The notes: generated from the sequence alone by a model not told the origin. Numbered from the stretch's first letter, positions 16,626 through 27,539 are shown. The stretch is 64,000 nucleotides of DNA from Symsagittifera roscoffensis (GCF_963678635.1 NC_087067.1:3975072-4039071), one strand, 5' to 3'. Numbers and translations: made by a program.

Positions 16626-17035
16626 TGGAACCTGATCTAAACTATATTTTATGATTGGATAAATTAAATGTTTTACCAATGTAAAGTATTTAATATTAAC
16701 CAATCATGATCCATCTAACTAACAACCCACTTATTTGTAAGTGCTGAAGTTACTTGTAATTTCAGCACCAGAGAGATTTGAATTTAACTTAGAAATTAGT
16801 TGGACTCTCCCGAGCACTTCAGCAGCCGCAATAAACCAGTATACCCTAGATCTATTGAGCCTAGCAGAGACTAGTTAAACAACCTGAGACTAGATAGTAT
16901 AAGAGTAAGATTAGGATCGGTATTAGACTAAGAAGTTGCACGAATCTATCCGGCCGAAAATAAGATAGCGTGACGAGCAGACGGTGTACCCTATCCGAAA
17001 TTACTCTATGAGTTATACACCCCAGTCATAACTCA
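16626..17035 (+). repeat. 5' LTR (410 bp)
   Basis: Starts TGGAACCTG and ends AACTCA. It contains a perfect hairpin, GTGCTGAA (16741-16748) with TTCAGCAC (16761-16768), and a polyadenylation signal AATAAA at 16830-16835. TATATTTTA near 16639 could act as a TATA element. U3, R and U5 limits cannot be fixed without transcript ends. Confidence 0.96.
16830..16835 (+). terminator. LTR polyadenylation signal AATAAA
   Basis: A canonical hexamer in the LTR. The 3' LTR copy at 35315-35320 would be the one used to end element transcripts. An ACTTCAGCA segment, which can pair with the upstream hairpin arm, ends 6 nt before it. Confidence 0.6.
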
Positions 17036-17037
17036 TC

Positions 17038-17055
17038 TGGTGCGACCATAAGTCT
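17038..17055 (+). other. Primer-binding site
   Basis: TGGTGCGACCATAAGTC starts two bases after the LTR end. It begins with TGG, the complement of a tRNA CCA end. Just beyond, TCTCGAAC looks like the complement of a T loop, at about the right distance for a tRNA 3' half. I do not identify the tRNA. Confidence 0.75.
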
Positions 17056-17123
17056 CGAACAAGACCTTACTAGATTAGAATTAACCAAAATTAGATTAGA
17101 AATTAGACAAAAACATTTACAAA

Positions 17124-17351
17124 ATGTTATACGACAATAATTTAATTGAAATGTCTCTCCGACTCAATAGATCAGAGCCAATATTCCGAACCATAATAGA
17201 ACTACCCGGAATTGGAAGAAGACATCGAACCAAAGACGACATACGACAAAGTAGAAACTTGCCGTATAGTTATATGATAGTTCGGCAAAAGCCAGAACAA
17301 ACTTTTATATGCAATGAATTTAGATTTCCATTTGCAAACATAAAACCTTGA
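17124..17351 (+). CDS. Possible small leader ORF (75 codons)
   Basis: The first ATG after the primer-binding site opens a 75-codon frame ending TGA at 17349-17351. The product is basic and Arg-rich (for example IGRRHRTKDDIRQSRN) with no signal peptide or known domain. It could be a real small protein, an upstream ORF that limits scanning to later starts, or chance. Confidence 0.35.
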   Translation: MLYDNNLIEMSLRLNRSEPIFRTIIELPGIGRRHRTKDDIRQSRNLPYSYMIVRQKPEQTFICNEFRFPFANIKP

Positions 17352-17671
17352 AGTAAATCTTCAAAATCATTTCAGGCGCTAAACAAATTAATATTATACA
17401 ATAACGATTATTAAAAAGATCTAAGATCGTTTTCCTAAAATTCTGCAGTATTATACAAAACATGTTTGAAGAATATTTATTGGAAAATAAAAATAAAAAT
17501 TAGTAGCATGACAATAAATGGTCAGTAATCATAAATCATCCTGTTGTTCCAGCTTCATCACCTAAAACATAACAGCAATCATACACCCACTAATATCATC
17601 AAAACACTAAATCTTTCCTTTACACAAATTTAAAACTTTATTAAAATTTAAAGTCACTTAATTTAAAATCA

Positions 17672-17756
17672 GATCATCAAGGCTTATCCTTGGATCTTAA
17701 ATCATTTTCTACTTAATTAAATTTTAAATTTGATCATCAAGGCTTATCCTTGGATC
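17672..17756 (+). repeat. 25-bp direct repeat with hairpin potential in the leader
   Basis: The same 25 bases, beginning GATCATCAAGGCTTATCC, occur at 17672-17696 and 17732-17756, 60 bp apart. Each can fold as CAAGG/CCTTG around a CTTAT loop, and the flanks (CTTAATTTAAA-like) also repeat. Confidence 0.8.
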
Positions 17757-18272
17757 AAATAGAACAACTTTGTTCTCCCCCACCCACTTAATTAGTGTCT
17801 AACGACCTCAAACGTCGATTCACTACCCAACCCTTTCTAAAAACCCAAGACTAATAGAAATTTTTAAACAAAACTAATCATTCAAATTAGGATAAACAGT
17901 GAAGAACTTCGGTTATTCATCCTTCACTTGACCCCTCCTCTTACCAGACCCAGGATAAATCTTAGACTTAGTAAGTTTAAAATAGTATCTAACGAACTAC
18001 TCGCGTTCTAATTATACCTGAACCTTGTGGATCGATTTACTATTCTCCAACCCTTGAACACAATCACTACCCCTAAGTAAGATTAAGTAAGTTAACACCT
18101 TAGCTTATACTAGTCACGAGAAAGTAAAAATCATTCTTCGGAATCGATATACTTTTCTCTCCAACCCTGAACAACTAGACCCAGGTTAAGCTAACCAAAA
18201 AATCGTAAGAACTAACAGTTTAAGTCAATAGAAATCATTTAACAACCTTTTGCATCCGTCATTCTAAACCTT

Positions 18273-18740
18273 ATGTCATTTAAAAACCTAGGAAATAAAC
18301 AAACAATCATTTTACACAATTGTGAAATAGATAACAAAAAATACGACCTTGTAATCACACCTCATACACAAACAATTGGATACATTCGAACAAAACGACA
18401 AACACTAAAGAGAAAAATAATAACTAAACAAAGACAAATAACACGAAAAAGATTTTCAAAAAATCGAAACGCATTTTCAGAATCAGAAACCAACAGTTTA
18501 GACGAACTTTACAAACTAAAAGAATCAATAGATAAAAATTGCCCACAACACGATCAATTATATTTTTCTGACTCAGAAACAACTTCAAATTCATCACAAA
18601 GAGGAAAAAGAAGAATAAAAAAGCAGTATAAACACAAACCAGTACATCTATACAATTGGAATCAACCAATTCGACACATTAATAATTACATATTAACAGT
18701 CATCGAACGAAAAAATGAGTTCAACGCACACCCCAGGTGA
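18273..18740 (+). CDS. Basic accessory protein, ORF overlapping the gag start
   Basis: A 155-codon ORF that starts ATG at 18273 and stops TGA at 18738-18740, 26 nt inside the Gag-Pol frame. The product is strongly basic. A Lys/Arg cluster runs from about residue 37 to 60 (RTKRQTLKRKIITKQRQITR), an acidic Ser-rich patch follows at about 65-72, and a second basic patch (RGKRRIKKQYKHK) lies near 109-121. Basic clusters of this kind serve as nuclear or RNA-binding signals in small retroviral regulators, but no homologue is recognised. It could also be the upstream part of Gag if a shift occurs in the overlap. Function unknown. Confidence 0.55.
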   Translation: MSFKNLGNKQTIILHNCEIDNKKYDLVITPHTQTIGYIRTKRQTLKRKIITKQRQITRKRFSKNRNAFSESETNSLDELYKLKESIDKNCPQHDQLYFSDSETTSNSSQRGKRRIKKQYKHKPVHLYNWNQPIRHINNYILTVIERKNEFNAHPR

Positions 18741-21700
18741 CGAAACTCCAGATGATGATGAAATCTTTCCTTTTATAGTAGATGCAGATACTGATAGAGG
18801 ACAACACATATTTTGTCAAAATTTACTCGTAAATTTATTTGAACCCGGAATCAGTCCATGTAAAACAGAGTTCCCAGATGTAAAAATCAAAAGACAAATC
18901 ATAGATCACTACTTAAAAGATATATGCAACATAACACAACAGTATGGAATCTACTCTATAGAATTCACCTCACCAAACCATAATAATAGAACATATACTA
19001 TACAAACAGACGATCTTGATTTAGAATTTTCAAAAGTTTTTTCAGAATATATAAAAAGCATCCAATACCATAACTCACAGAGAGCAAACTCCATTTTCAC
19101 CAATGAAGTTTTCGCACTAATATATAGTTATATTTCGATATTAGAAAATGAACTCCCATTAACAAATGTCTCACCGACAGAAACATCTAAACATTTAAGA
19201 GTACGACATGAAATCACACTACTCTCTAGTTATTTAAACATCATTAAAGAAAATTTCACGAAAGACGACGTTTCACAACATACCAAACACGATTTACAAA
19301 AAATTTTAGCATGGTTCATAATAGATTATTTTACACACAATATTGATTTAATTGCACAAGCAAGAAAAAATTTTAGACCCCAAAATTCGAACGATGATAC
19401 CGCTATCACAGAACAATCAGATTATGTTTGGGACCCCGAATGGTCTCATTCCGCATTTATAAACTTTCCACAATCAATCTCAAGTCAAGCAATAAGTACA
19501 ATATCTTACATAAGAGATTATGTAAGAGTAATACCATTAACAATTGATGCAACACCATTAAACTATAATACATTTTTACCCGATACACAAAATAATAGTT
19601 TAAACTCTACAGTCATACACAATGAAAACCTCAATGGAACTAGGAATCTTACTCAACAAGATATCCAGACACCATCACACTTCATAAATGAAGAAATTGT
19701 ACACACAACAACTACACAACAAAGTATTTCACCAATACGCCCAAATTTAACAACACCAAGAAATACAAATCCTTCACAAACACAGGTAACCTTACAATCA
19801 ACCGTTAAACCTTCGGTTGCCCCTAAATATTCACATATGGATTACCAAACATACAAACCCATGACAATACCATCAAAAACACGCAAAACATTCACTAGAA
19901 ACAACTTTGCAGACCATAATTATAACTATACACATCCATCAAAAACAAATTATCAACCACAAAGAAATTTTAATCAATATACAAAACCTCGAAACTGGGA
20001 TAACCCAACGGCCCAATATAATTCCACAAATTTTCAACCAAATCCTCCACAGGATCGCAGTGGAAATTACCCATTTTTTCAACAAAATAAAAATAAAAAA
20101 CAAACATCTTATCAAATGGATTATTTATCCTCAGATGAAGATTTCTTACAACCAGATATATTTGCACCAAATACTCAAGAATATCGTAGACAAGGAATAC
20201 AGAAAACACGTACAAATCATAGAAATTTTTCTCCACAATCAATAGATGCACAATATCAACAACCAATTCAACAACAAAATCCAATTAATACACAATCTTT
20301 TCAACCAATTCAACAACAAAATCCAATGACTACACACTCGTATCAACCATCACAAATGCAAAATGAAATACCACTCCCGTATTATCTTCAACAACATGAA
20401 ATAACAAGAAACCAACTTTCAAATTTTTCTCAAATGCCAAATGCAGCTGAATCATTACAAATGACAATGAATCCATACCTTATGGGTGGATCATCAATAA
20501 CATCAAATAAACCTTTAATGGTTTTCACAGGAACAGACCCTGAATACTCTGTAGAAGATTATTTAAACGCAGTAACAGCAAATTTAATTTTAAATATAGG
20601 ACCTGAACCAATTAATACGCCACTACATCAAAACTGGATACATCGACGCACAGCGTTGATACAAACAACCTTAGATGGCGCAGCCCAAAAATGGTTTTCA
20701 GTACTACCTCAAGAAATAAAATCAAACTGGAAAAGATTTACACAAGAATTTTCAAAAATGTTTGACTCCGAAAGAAACAAACAACAACAAAGAGTTTTAT
20801 GTAATGAAATTCGCAGATTACCAAACGAAACCATCAAGCAAATAGCAGTAAGAATCGAAACACTAGTTCGAAAAGCATATTCACTAAATACACACGACTA
20901 TAAAAACACTAAGATGACAGAAATCTTAATGATGACCTTAACACCACAATTAAGGAAAATAGCAATAAAAAAGAGAGCATCCCATCCTTCTTCAATTCGA
21001 GAACCCGATTTAGATTTTAGAAAACTAGTAGACAAACTAGAACAAGCAGAAATCACGATGAAACTAGAAGAAACGGAGAATTTGAAATTACAATACGTTA
21101 ACAAAATTGAAACGACTCCCACTAATATTAATAATATACAAGAATCAGAAACAGATCTCGTTGAAAAAATCACTGAAATACTCAATATTTACGAAAAGAA
21201 CCCGAAATTTAAAGGCAAACCATCTTTCAAGAAATGGTGTAATTATTGCCGACGATACGGACATAGTATTTCCGAATGTAGACAAAAACAGCAAGATAGT
21301 CAAAATAAACCTCAAAAATACAAAGAACCAAATAAATCATTTTATCAATACATGAAAAAAGATCAAAATCTACCAAACAAAAATGTATACAGCAACAACA
21401 GTTCAGGAAAACCACTCCCGAACAATACAAGCTATACAAGAAATCAATCTCCATATAACTCAAGTTATAGAGGAAGATCACCAGAACGAAGAAACACGTA
21501 TAATTCATCACAAAATCACTACAATAGACCGAATAGTCAAAATAACTACTCCAGATCAAATTCAAATACACAACGATTTGTTTCTAGATCTAATTCCCAA
21601 TCAAGAAATAACTACTATCCAAACAACCAATCACGAAATTCATCATACAATAGGAATAGAAACTACTCCTATAATCGAAATAGAAGTTATTCAAACAACC

Positions 21701-24700
21701 GAAACCAGAATTACCCGAACAATCGATCAAGGAATAACTCATATAATAGATCGAACTATAACAGACAAAACAATAATTACCAAAACAGATCGCGAAATAA
21801 TTCACAAAATCGACACCCAAGTTATAATAATCGTTATAGAAATTATTCCCAATCACCACACCGGAATAATAATCACTACAATAACTCTAATAATCGTCAT
21901 AGAAGTAGTACACCTAAACATCAAAGACAAATCAATCAAGTACAAGCTAACCCAGAAACAACATCAGACCCCCCAGGTATTGATGACACAGTAACTGATA
22001 CGTTACAACTCAATCAAATAAACTGTACATCATCAGATTCAGAAAGTGATACTGAAAACACTCTTGCTATCAATATGATAAAAGTCGAAAATGACTATGA
22101 ATCTGTCATATATGAACAACCCTTTCCATCACACATATATGAAAATCAATCAGAATTTCTTCAAAATCATTACACTACACCCATAAATTCCACACCAACG
22201 ACGCAAGAAACAAACGAGATTAACACTACAGATCAAACCAATAAAAATACTAAAACAAAATGCTTGAATACAAACCACATTTATCAAAATATACAAAAAG
22301 AACAACCCAAAGAAAAAATTTGGACAATACCATTTCTCTTAGAAAGCCCAAGAAATAAAGAATTTCAACCACCAGACCTTGAAATAGATTTTTTAATTGA
22401 TTCAGGAGCAGAATCAAACATACTAAACATTCCCACATGGAATGAAATAAAAACTTTACACCCAAAGCTAACACCTCTTGAAACCTCCAGTAAGTTAGCG
22501 ACAGCACAAGGATCAACATTGATAAACTACGGAAAAATCCAATTATTTCTCCTCCCTACCAGAACAATGGAGCAAAGCAAACTTCTAAACAAGCCATTTA
22601 AACAAATATTCCATATTACTGATATTAAATATAACATCATTGGTATACCATTTATTTCAAAGTATATACCAACAATTAACATACTAAATAGTAAAATATT
22701 AATCAAAGATAAATATACAAAAACAAAAGAAACATCATTAACATTTTTTCAAAGATTAAATAAACAACCACCATTCTTTTCAAAATTTTATCCGATATTT
22801 AATCAACAAAGAAAACACCTGAAACCACTATCAGGAAACATCTATAATTTTTCAATAAAACAAGTTCATCAATATGATAAAGAACAAAACAAACAAAAAT
22901 TTTATATGTCAGATTTTGAATTCAAACCTATTCATAAATTTTTCAAAATTACAATCTCTTCAATAAAATATTTGAAAAATTCGAATTCAGATATTATTTC
23001 CTTACATGTTTATAACAACACACCTTACCAAGTAACATTACCTTTAGGACTTTTAGGATATTGTGAAACTAACGCTACAATATCACCAATACACGAAAAA
23101 GCCTATCGCGTAAATAATATACTCCAATTACTAGATATTTGCCAATCTACAATTCTTAATGAAGAATTATCTATAAATAATATAATAAGTAACGAAAACA
23201 GAAATACGGATTATTTCACAAAAACTCCATATTTCAAACCTACATTCAACATCAGTAACTACACAGAGGACCAACAGAAATTTTTAACAATGTTTAATTT
23301 CCAACATTCACAAATAACACAAGACGAATTCGAAAAGTTAGCCAAACAGCTAATTCAATATTCATCAGTCTATGCAACATCAAAATTCGATGTTGGCAAA
23401 ATCAGTTCATCACTACATCTCCCATTAAAACCAGACGCAGTTTTCAAAAAACAAAGAGCAAGTAAAGTACCAATTCACTTACATGATAAAGTAAACAGAT
23501 TACTCGATATTTTAGAACAGTACAATATTATATCACCAGTTAATAAAGAAGAACAACCAAAAGGCAACACATTCATCAACCCCGTTATCATTCTAGCTAA
23601 AGGAGAATCATTAAAAATCGTTCTCGATGCTAGATACCTCAATTCACTCATAGATGAATCAAAATGTAATTGGCCCATTGAACCAATACAAGTTATTTTA
23701 ACAAAAATAAACGGCAAATACTTCACAACCGCCGACATGAATAGTGCATACAATCAAATGCCACTAGATGAACAATCACGACGTTTAACACAATTTGTTA
23801 TCGGAAACCAACAATATGAATTCAACCGCTTATTCTATGGAATATCCATAGGACCAGCAGCATTTTCAGCCTTTATGAGCAAAATTTTTAGACCACTAAT
23901 ACTCAAGAAAAACGCAATCACCTATTTAGACGATGTTTTTATGCAATCACAATCAAAAGACGAAATGTTCAAAGTTTTAGAAACATATCACCAAATACTT
24001 CAGAATGAAAATCTGAAGGCCGCCCCCGATAAATCACATTTCTTTTTGACAAGAGTTAAATTCTTAGGACATAACATAGAAAGAAAAACAATCACTCCAC
24101 TGAAATCACGCATTGACGCTATTCAAAAACTTCAACCACCAACAAATAAAAAGAAAATCCAAGAGTTCCTTGGAATGTTAAACTTTTTAAGTAAATATGT
24201 TTATAAAATGCAATTATATCTACGACCATTTTACAACATCCTTAGACAACAAAATAATTTTGAATGGAATACAGAACATCAAACACGATTCGAAGAAATA
24301 AAGAAACTTTTAACTGAACAAATTTCAAACACAATTCCAGACCCTGATCAACCATTTTATGCAATGTGCGATGCTTCGAACTTTGGCATCGGCGCAGCAT
24401 TATTACAATCACATAATGGTACAAATAAAATGAACCTAATATCAGCAAATTCTCGATTATTCACTCAAGCAGAGCTACGACTCTCAACTCTAATGAGAGA
24501 ATGTACAGCCATAATATATACACTTACAGAATATGAATTTCTGATACTTGGATCAAAACATCCCACAGTTTTATTCACAGACCACAAACCAATCATCTTT
24601 CTTTTTACACAGAAATCTAACCCAAACCACCGAGTTTACAGATTTCAACTAATTCTAATGAAGTTTCCAAACTTACATATAGTTTGGACTGCAGGAAAAA

Positions 24701-26937
24701 ATCTTGCATTACCAGACACCTTAAGTCGAAATACACCACCTGAATTACTTACACGAAAAACAACAGTTGAAATACCCAAAAACATAAAATTCTACCTTGC
24801 AGAAAACGAAACATCACCTCGATTAGAATGCAAATATGCAGTTAAAACTGATATTGAACAATCACAAATAAATAATTTACAACATTTCCCACTTTATTTA
24901 GATTGTCAAAATAATCATTATGAAGTTGACCTACTTGGAACATCAACTTTTAAACCAATTCCATATTCTCAATGGATAAAAAATAACACCCAACAAAAAC
25001 GAACAAAACAACACCTACCTAAAAAAGACCATTTTCCACTAATTGAAAAAGAAGATTTAACTGATAAAATAAATTTATCAGGACCACAAACAAATGATTC
25101 AAAATACACAATAAATCAAGTTTTTGACCTTCACGACCCACTTGATACAATACCCTTATCTAAATTCGAAGTTGAAAACATTTTTCTCCCCCCAACAGAT
25201 ACGATTACAATTTCAACACTGAAACAATATCAAAACCTTGACCCGATAATTCGACAACTAAAATCATGGCACAAATATAAAACTAAACCTATCAAAGCAG
25301 ATTCAACCATTCTAGGAAACAAAACACTCCTCCGATACTTTCGCAAATTTAACAACACAACAATCAATGAAACTACAGACCTTTTAGAATACAATTTAAA
25401 CGAATCCACAGTTCCCTGTCTCCCTATAAGTATGATTCTTATAGCTTTTAATATTTCACATACACAAAATATTAAAGGACACTCTGGATCAGAAAAAACA
25501 TATTCAAATTTTATACAAAATTTTTACTTCCCAAATGCACCAATTTGGATAAAAGTACTATGCAATGATTGTATAGTATGTCAGCTAAATAAACCTTACC
25601 CAAATCAAAAACAAGTAGCACAAAAACAAGATTTTAAAGGACAAAGTTTATACTTTAATCACCGTATCTCATTTGATACTAAAGGACCAATTTCACCCTC
25701 ATCAGAAGGAAACTCCTACATTATGGTAATTGTTGACGCATTTACACATTATGTAGCACTTAATCCAGTACCACATTGTAACGCTTATTACGCATACACA
25801 ACACTCTATGAACACTGGATAGCAAAATTTGGACTACCAGAAATTTTAGTTACAGACAATGGTACAGAATTCATAAATAATGAAATAATAACACTATGTC
25901 ATTTATACAACATTAAACACAAACCACGTACATCTCATGCACCTTGGACAAACGGCTTAGTCGAAGGTATGAACCGTTCATTACAAGAATATCTTAGATG
26001 TATCATCAACGGAAATGATACAAAATATACCGAATGGTCAGCAGATGTAAAATTATTTCCCTTAGCATATAATTCACAAATTACGACAACTTTAGGAATG
26101 TCACCATACGAAATGGTTTTTAACCAAAAGCCACGCAAACCAATAATGTTTACAGCAAATTCACATAAAAACGCACAAGGTTATTGTCAACCAAATAAAG
26201 ACTCAATTTGTTATAACCTACCTTTACATACACACGATGAAGATCATTTTCATCACCCACAAATTCTTAAATTAGCCTCCGGTACACACACCGAATGGAT
26301 TTTAAATAGAGATAAAAAACACAATGAAATTTATCAAAAAATAACAAAAAAGTTATTACAAAGACAAAATATTAATGAACAAATCAATTCACGTTTTACA
26401 CCAGCTTCCGATTTAAAAATTGGAACATTTGTTTTAATACCTAATTTTAATACTCACAAAGGAATTTCTAAAAAATTACAACCCCTCCGAAAAGGACCCT
26501 ATCAAATAATTGCAAAACCCACAGATGTCACATATAAAATTATCGACTCAAACAAAAAAGAAATCGTTCAACATCGAAACAACCTATTACCTTATTACCC
26601 AAAAGAATACGCACTCCGCGAATTAACTCAATTATATTCTTTCACAGGATTAAAAATCATTCAAAATGAACCACATCTAAAAAACACAGAACAAAATGAT
26701 AACCCCACCGAAAATCAAAACACAAAACCAACCGCCACCAAAAACAATACACAAAATCATAAAGAATCTCCAAAACAAAGAAAAAATAGAAAAATGACAG
26801 AACAAATAATACCCCAAGAAGAAATAGACAAATCAGAACATAGAAAGACAACAAGACTCCGAAATCAACCACGTAAAAACTACAAAATATTCATCCCCCA
26901 ATCTAAAATATTAAAGAAAGTAGAATTTAAAAAGTAA
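18715..26937 (+). CDS. Gag-Pol polyprotein, single intact ORF (2740 codons)
   Basis: Encodes particle proteins and all replication enzymes. Residues 1-600 are an unusual Gag extension rich in Asn, Gln and Thr. Residues about 600-790 resemble the Ty3/gypsy Gag capsid domain (FTGTDPEYSVEDYL, AAQKWF). A CCHC knuckle, CNYCRRYGHSISEC, lies at 842-855, followed by about 200 residues dominated by Asn, Arg, Ser and Tyr. Protease: DSGA at 1229-1232. Reverse transcriptase: YLDD at 1737-1740. RNase H: first Asp about 1886 (CDASNFGIGAALLQ). Integrase: H2249, H2256, C2286, C2289, then D2321, D2381, E2417 (D-x59-D-x35-E). GPY module: 2594-2596; no chromodomain follows, only a basic tail. Gag and Pol share one frame with no stop or shift, so their ratio must be set by processing or splicing. 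The ATG at 18715 is preceded by AAAA. Confidence 0.96.
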   Translation: MSSTHTPGDETPDDDEIFPFIVDADTDRGQHIFCQNLLVNLFEPGISPCKTEFPDVKIKRQIIDHYLKDICNITQQYGIYSIEFTSPNHNNRTYTIQTDDLDLEFSKVFSEYIKSIQYHNSQRANSIFTNEVFALIYSYISILENELPLTNVSPTETSKHLRVRHEITLLSSYLNIIKENFTKDDVSQHTKHDLQKILAWFIIDYFTHNIDLIAQARKNFRPQNSNDDTAITEQSDYVWDPEWSHSAFINFPQSISSQAISTISYIRDYVRVIPLTIDATPLNYNTFLPDTQNNSLNSTVIHNENLNGTRNLTQQDIQTPSHFINEEIVHTTTTQQSISPIRPNLTTPRNTNPSQTQVTLQSTVKPSVAPKYSHMDYQTYKPMTIPSKTRKTFTRNNFADHNYNYTHPSKTNYQPQRNFNQYTKPRNWDNPTAQYNSTNFQPNPPQDRSGNYPFFQQNKNKKQTSYQMDYLSSDEDFLQPDIFAPNTQEYRRQGIQKTRTNHRNFSPQSIDAQYQQPIQQQNPINTQSFQPIQQQNPMTTHSYQPSQMQNEIPLPYYLQQHEITRNQLSNFSQMPNAAESLQMTMNPYLMGGSSITSNKPLMVFTGTDPEYSVEDYLNAVTANLILNIGPEPINTPLHQNWIHRRTALIQTTLDGAAQKWFSVLPQEIKSNWKRFTQEFSKMFDSERNKQQQRVLCNEIRRLPNETIKQIAVRIETLVRKAYSLNTHDYKNTKMTEILMMTLTPQLRKIAIKKRASHPSSIREPDLDFRKLVDKLEQAEITMKLEETENLKLQYVNKIETTPTNINNIQESETDLVEKITEILNIYEKNPKFKGKPSFKKWCNYCRRYGHSISECRQKQQDSQNKPQKYKEPNKSFYQYMKKDQNLPNKNVYSNNSSGKPLPNNTSYTRNQSPYNSSYRGRSPERRNTYNSSQNHYNRPNSQNNYSRSNSNTQRFVSRSNSQSRNNYYPNNQSRNSSYNRNRNYSYNRNRSYSNNRNQNYPNNRSRNNSYNRSNYNRQNNNYQNRSRNNSQNRHPSYNNRYRNYSQSPHRNNNHYNNSNNRHRSSTPKHQRQINQVQANPETTSDPPGIDDTVTDTLQLNQINCTSSDSESDTENTLAINMIKVENDYESVIYEQPFPSHIYENQSEFLQNHYTTPINSTPTTQETNEINTTDQTNKNTKTKCLNTNHIYQNIQKEQPKEKIWTIPFLLESPRNKEFQPPDLEIDFLIDSGAESNILNIPTWNEIKTLHPKLTPLETSSKLATAQGSTLINYGKIQLFLLPTRTMEQSKLLNKPFKQIFHITDIKYNIIGIPFISKYIPTINILNSKILIKDKYTKTKETSLTFFQRLNKQPPFFSKFYPIFNQQRKHLKPLSGNIYNFSIKQVHQYDKEQNKQKFYMSDFEFKPIHKFFKITISSIKYLKNSNSDIISLHVYNNTPYQVTLPLGLLGYCETNATISPIHEKAYRVNNILQLLDICQSTILNEELSINNIISNENRNTDYFTKTPYFKPTFNISNYTEDQQKFLTMFNFQHSQITQDEFEKLAKQLIQYSSVYATSKFDVGKISSSLHLPLKPDAVFKKQRASKVPIHLHDKVNRLLDILEQYNIISPVNKEEQPKGNTFINPVIILAKGESLKIVLDARYLNSLIDESKCNWPIEPIQVILTKINGKYFTTADMNSAYNQMPLDEQSRRLTQFVIGNQQYEFNRLFYGISIGPAAFSAFMSKIFRPLILKKNAITYLDDVFMQSQSKDEMFKVLETYHQILQNENLKAAPDKSHFFLTRVKFLGHNIERKTITPLKSRIDAIQKLQPPTNKKKIQEFLGMLNFLSKYVYKMQLYLRPFYNILRQQNNFEWNTEHQTRFEEIKKLLTEQISNTIPDPDQPFYAMCDASNFGIGAALLQSHNGTNKMNLISANSRLFTQAELRLSTLMRECTAIIYTLTEYEFLILGSKHPTVLFTDHKPIIFLFTQKSNPNHRVYRFQLILMKFPNLHIVWTAGKNLALPDTLSRNTPPELLTRKTTVEIPKNIKFYLAENETSPRLECKYAVKTDIEQSQINNLQHFPLYLDCQNNHYEVDLLGTSTFKPIPYSQWIKNNTQQKRTKQHLPKKDHFPLIEKEDLTDKINLSGPQTNDSKYTINQVFDLHDPLDTIPLSKFEVENIFLPPTDTITISTLKQYQNLDPIIRQLKSWHKYKTKPIKADSTILGNKTLLRYFRKFNNTTINETTDLLEYNLNESTVPCLPISMILIAFNISHTQNIKGHSGSEKTYSNFIQNFYFPNAPIWIKVLCNDCIVCQLNKPYPNQKQVAQKQDFKGQSLYFNHRISFDTKGPISPSSEGNSYIMVIVDAFTHYVALNPVPHCNAYYAYTTLYEHWIAKFGLPEILVTDNGTEFINNEIITLCHLYNIKHKPRTSHAPWTNGLVEGMNRSLQEYLRCIINGNDTKYTEWSADVKLFPLAYNSQITTTLGMSPYEMVFNQKPRKPIMFTANSHKNAQGYCQPNKDSICYNLPLHTHDEDHFHHPQILKLASGTHTEWILNRDKKHNEIYQKITKKLLQRQNINEQINSRFTPASDLKIGTFVLIPNFNTHKGISKKLQPLRKGPYQIIAKPTDVTYKIIDSNKKEIVQHRNNLLPYYPKEYALRELTQLYSFTGLKIIQNEPHLKNTEQNDNPTENQNTKPTATKNNTQNHKESPKQRKNRKMTEQIIPQEEIDKSEHRKTTRLRNQPRKNYKIFIPQSKILKKVEFKK

Positions 26938-27539
26938 TTTTAACATTTTATACTTCACAATCTTGAAACCTCCGTAACATTTTTCATTTCCATTTTTCAA
27001 AATAACATGCTCACAAAGTACGCAATAATTCTAGTTCAAAATAGACCAATAGGATTCATCCAATCCGCCACTTTCTCTAACTCAAACTAAGATCAATTAG
27101 ACGAATAATCTAGAACTCCAGGCACATCTCTAACTATAACTTTACAACCTCCAGGTCAAAAATAAGCAAACCACTCCAACTTGACAGCTAAAATAAATAT
27201 CACCATAATACCGTACCCCTCCCTTATCTAATAACCCAAAGATCAACAATATTTCCCCAACTCAGACCACGAATACCCCCAAAACAAATTTGATAACTTA
27301 GCCTAAAGTCACAAAATGAAGATTTTAATTAGCCTAAAGTATAGAAATCTCACCATACCCCGGATCATTTGACAAACAAAAATAAAGAAAAAGACGACCT
27401 CCCAGTCACCATGAAAATTGCCCCCAACAATTTTTTACGAAACTCAACCCACTTGTCAAAAAACTAATAAATAATTCGACCACACTAGAAAATCGCCTCA
27501 AACAGCAAAAAAATATTCGACCAAGAGATCATTTCTTAA
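26938..27539 (+). other. Non-coding spacer after pol
   Basis: About 600 nt without an open frame. It contains a repeated TTAGCCTAAAGT near 27298 and 27330 and a purine-rich tract near 27376-27396. It may hold splice acceptors for downstream mRNAs; none is proven. Confidence 0.5.

Larger units (their letters stand above)
17056..18272 (+). other. Element 5' leader
   Basis: A leader of more than 1.2 kb before the first sizeable ORF. It has donor-like GTAAGT sites near 17970 and 18087. Three degenerate copies of a CGATTCAC/CGATTTAC...CCAACCCT box lie near 17814, 18032 and 18145, and a 25-bp direct repeat is also present. Packaging, dimerisation and splice-donor functions would be expected here by analogy with retroviruses; none is demonstrated. 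Confidence 0.6.

Noticed and set aside
18734-18742. Donor-like CCCCAG|GTGACG seven codons into gag, which could splice the gag start onto a downstream ORF as some retroviruses do for env.
   Set aside because: It would join in phase 1, whereas all three acceptor-like AGs at the ATG-free ORF (27996, 28002, 28008) need phase 0. No other support in sequence.
21383-21994. 203-codon frame overlapping the Asn/Arg-rich Gag repeats in another frame.
   Set aside because: It is the shadow of the repetitive AAC/AGA-type codons of the main frame.
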